Assembly (NCBI GenBank): GCA_003819755.1
Contig: RPQK01000574.1
Location: forward strand, 1-5,335
Direction of reading: 5' to 3'
DNA from: Acidobacteriota bacterium
GTDB lineage: Bacteria; Acidobacteriota; UBA6911; RPQK01
Length of the DNA: 5,335 bases
Shown: positions 5,317-5,335 of the stretch, piece by piece
Numbering within the stretch: position 1 is the stretch's first letter
Layout of the letters: each line of letters starts with the position of its first letter
Translations under genes and position numbers: made by a program
The notes under the pieces: model-generated
What the model saw: the letters and a program-made list of their open reading frames with translations, nothing else
What the model was told of the DNA's origin: nothing
The model's database searches: none

Positions 5317-5335
5317 AGTGAGGAAGAAATGATCA

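Larger units (their letters stand above)
5202..5335. other. Non-coding region after the last gene, rich in small repeats
   Basis: No credible gene is visible in this region. It contains ATCCACGAA (5216-5224), the reverse complement of 106-114 near the other end of the window. A GC-rich mini-hairpin follows, then a purine-rich stretch (about 5262-5282) that leads into a heptamer array. There is no stem followed by a T run that would mark an intrinsic terminator. Confidence 0.6.

Overview
The window holds most of the accessory-gene part of a nitrous oxide reductase (nos) cluster. The catalytic gene nosZ is not in the window; by analogy with related clusters it probably lies just upstream. All genes are on the + strand, in the order nosB-like (138-806), nosD (790-2337), nosF (2334-3269), nosL (3259-3696), nosY (3749-4579), then a small outer-membrane beta-barrel gene (4650-5201). 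The first four genes overlap one another, so they look like one translationally coupled operon. NosD, NosF and NosY form the ABC-type maturation complex, and NosL is the lipoprotein that supplies Cu(I) to it for building the CuZ centre of NosZ. A NosB-like membrane protein ahead of nosD is typical of clade II (atypical) N2O reducers.

The host is a diderm bacterium: there is a signal-peptide beta-barrel protein ending in Phe and a lipoprotein, and the DNA is fairly GC-rich by eye. The dispersed repeats resemble those I recall from genomes of Acidobacteriota and other soil or subsurface phyla, so Acidobacteriota is my best guess. That is recollection, not a search result.

The unusual part of the window is its repeats. 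Positions 1-87 are a perfect 36-bp inverted repeat built of 7-bp units. Positions 820-975 are a 156-bp near-perfect palindrome with 59-bp arms, lying at the 5' end of nosD. Positions 3699-3735 are a 37-bp hairpin carrying the same core, in the nosL-nosY gap. Positions 5282-5316 are five tandem 7-bp units of a different sequence, after the last gene.

The main observation is that the 156-bp palindrome is exactly 52 codons long and has no stop in the nosD frame. It separates a short charged N-terminus, preceded by its own Shine-Dalgarno, from the hydrophobic core of the NosD signal peptide. Removing it in silico gives a textbook Sec signal peptide. This looks like in-frame colonisation of a coding sequence by a palindromic repeat. 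Either NosD now carries a 52-residue insert or translation has moved to an internal start. I see no CRISPR array, tRNA, rRNA, transposase or wholly new multigene system here.
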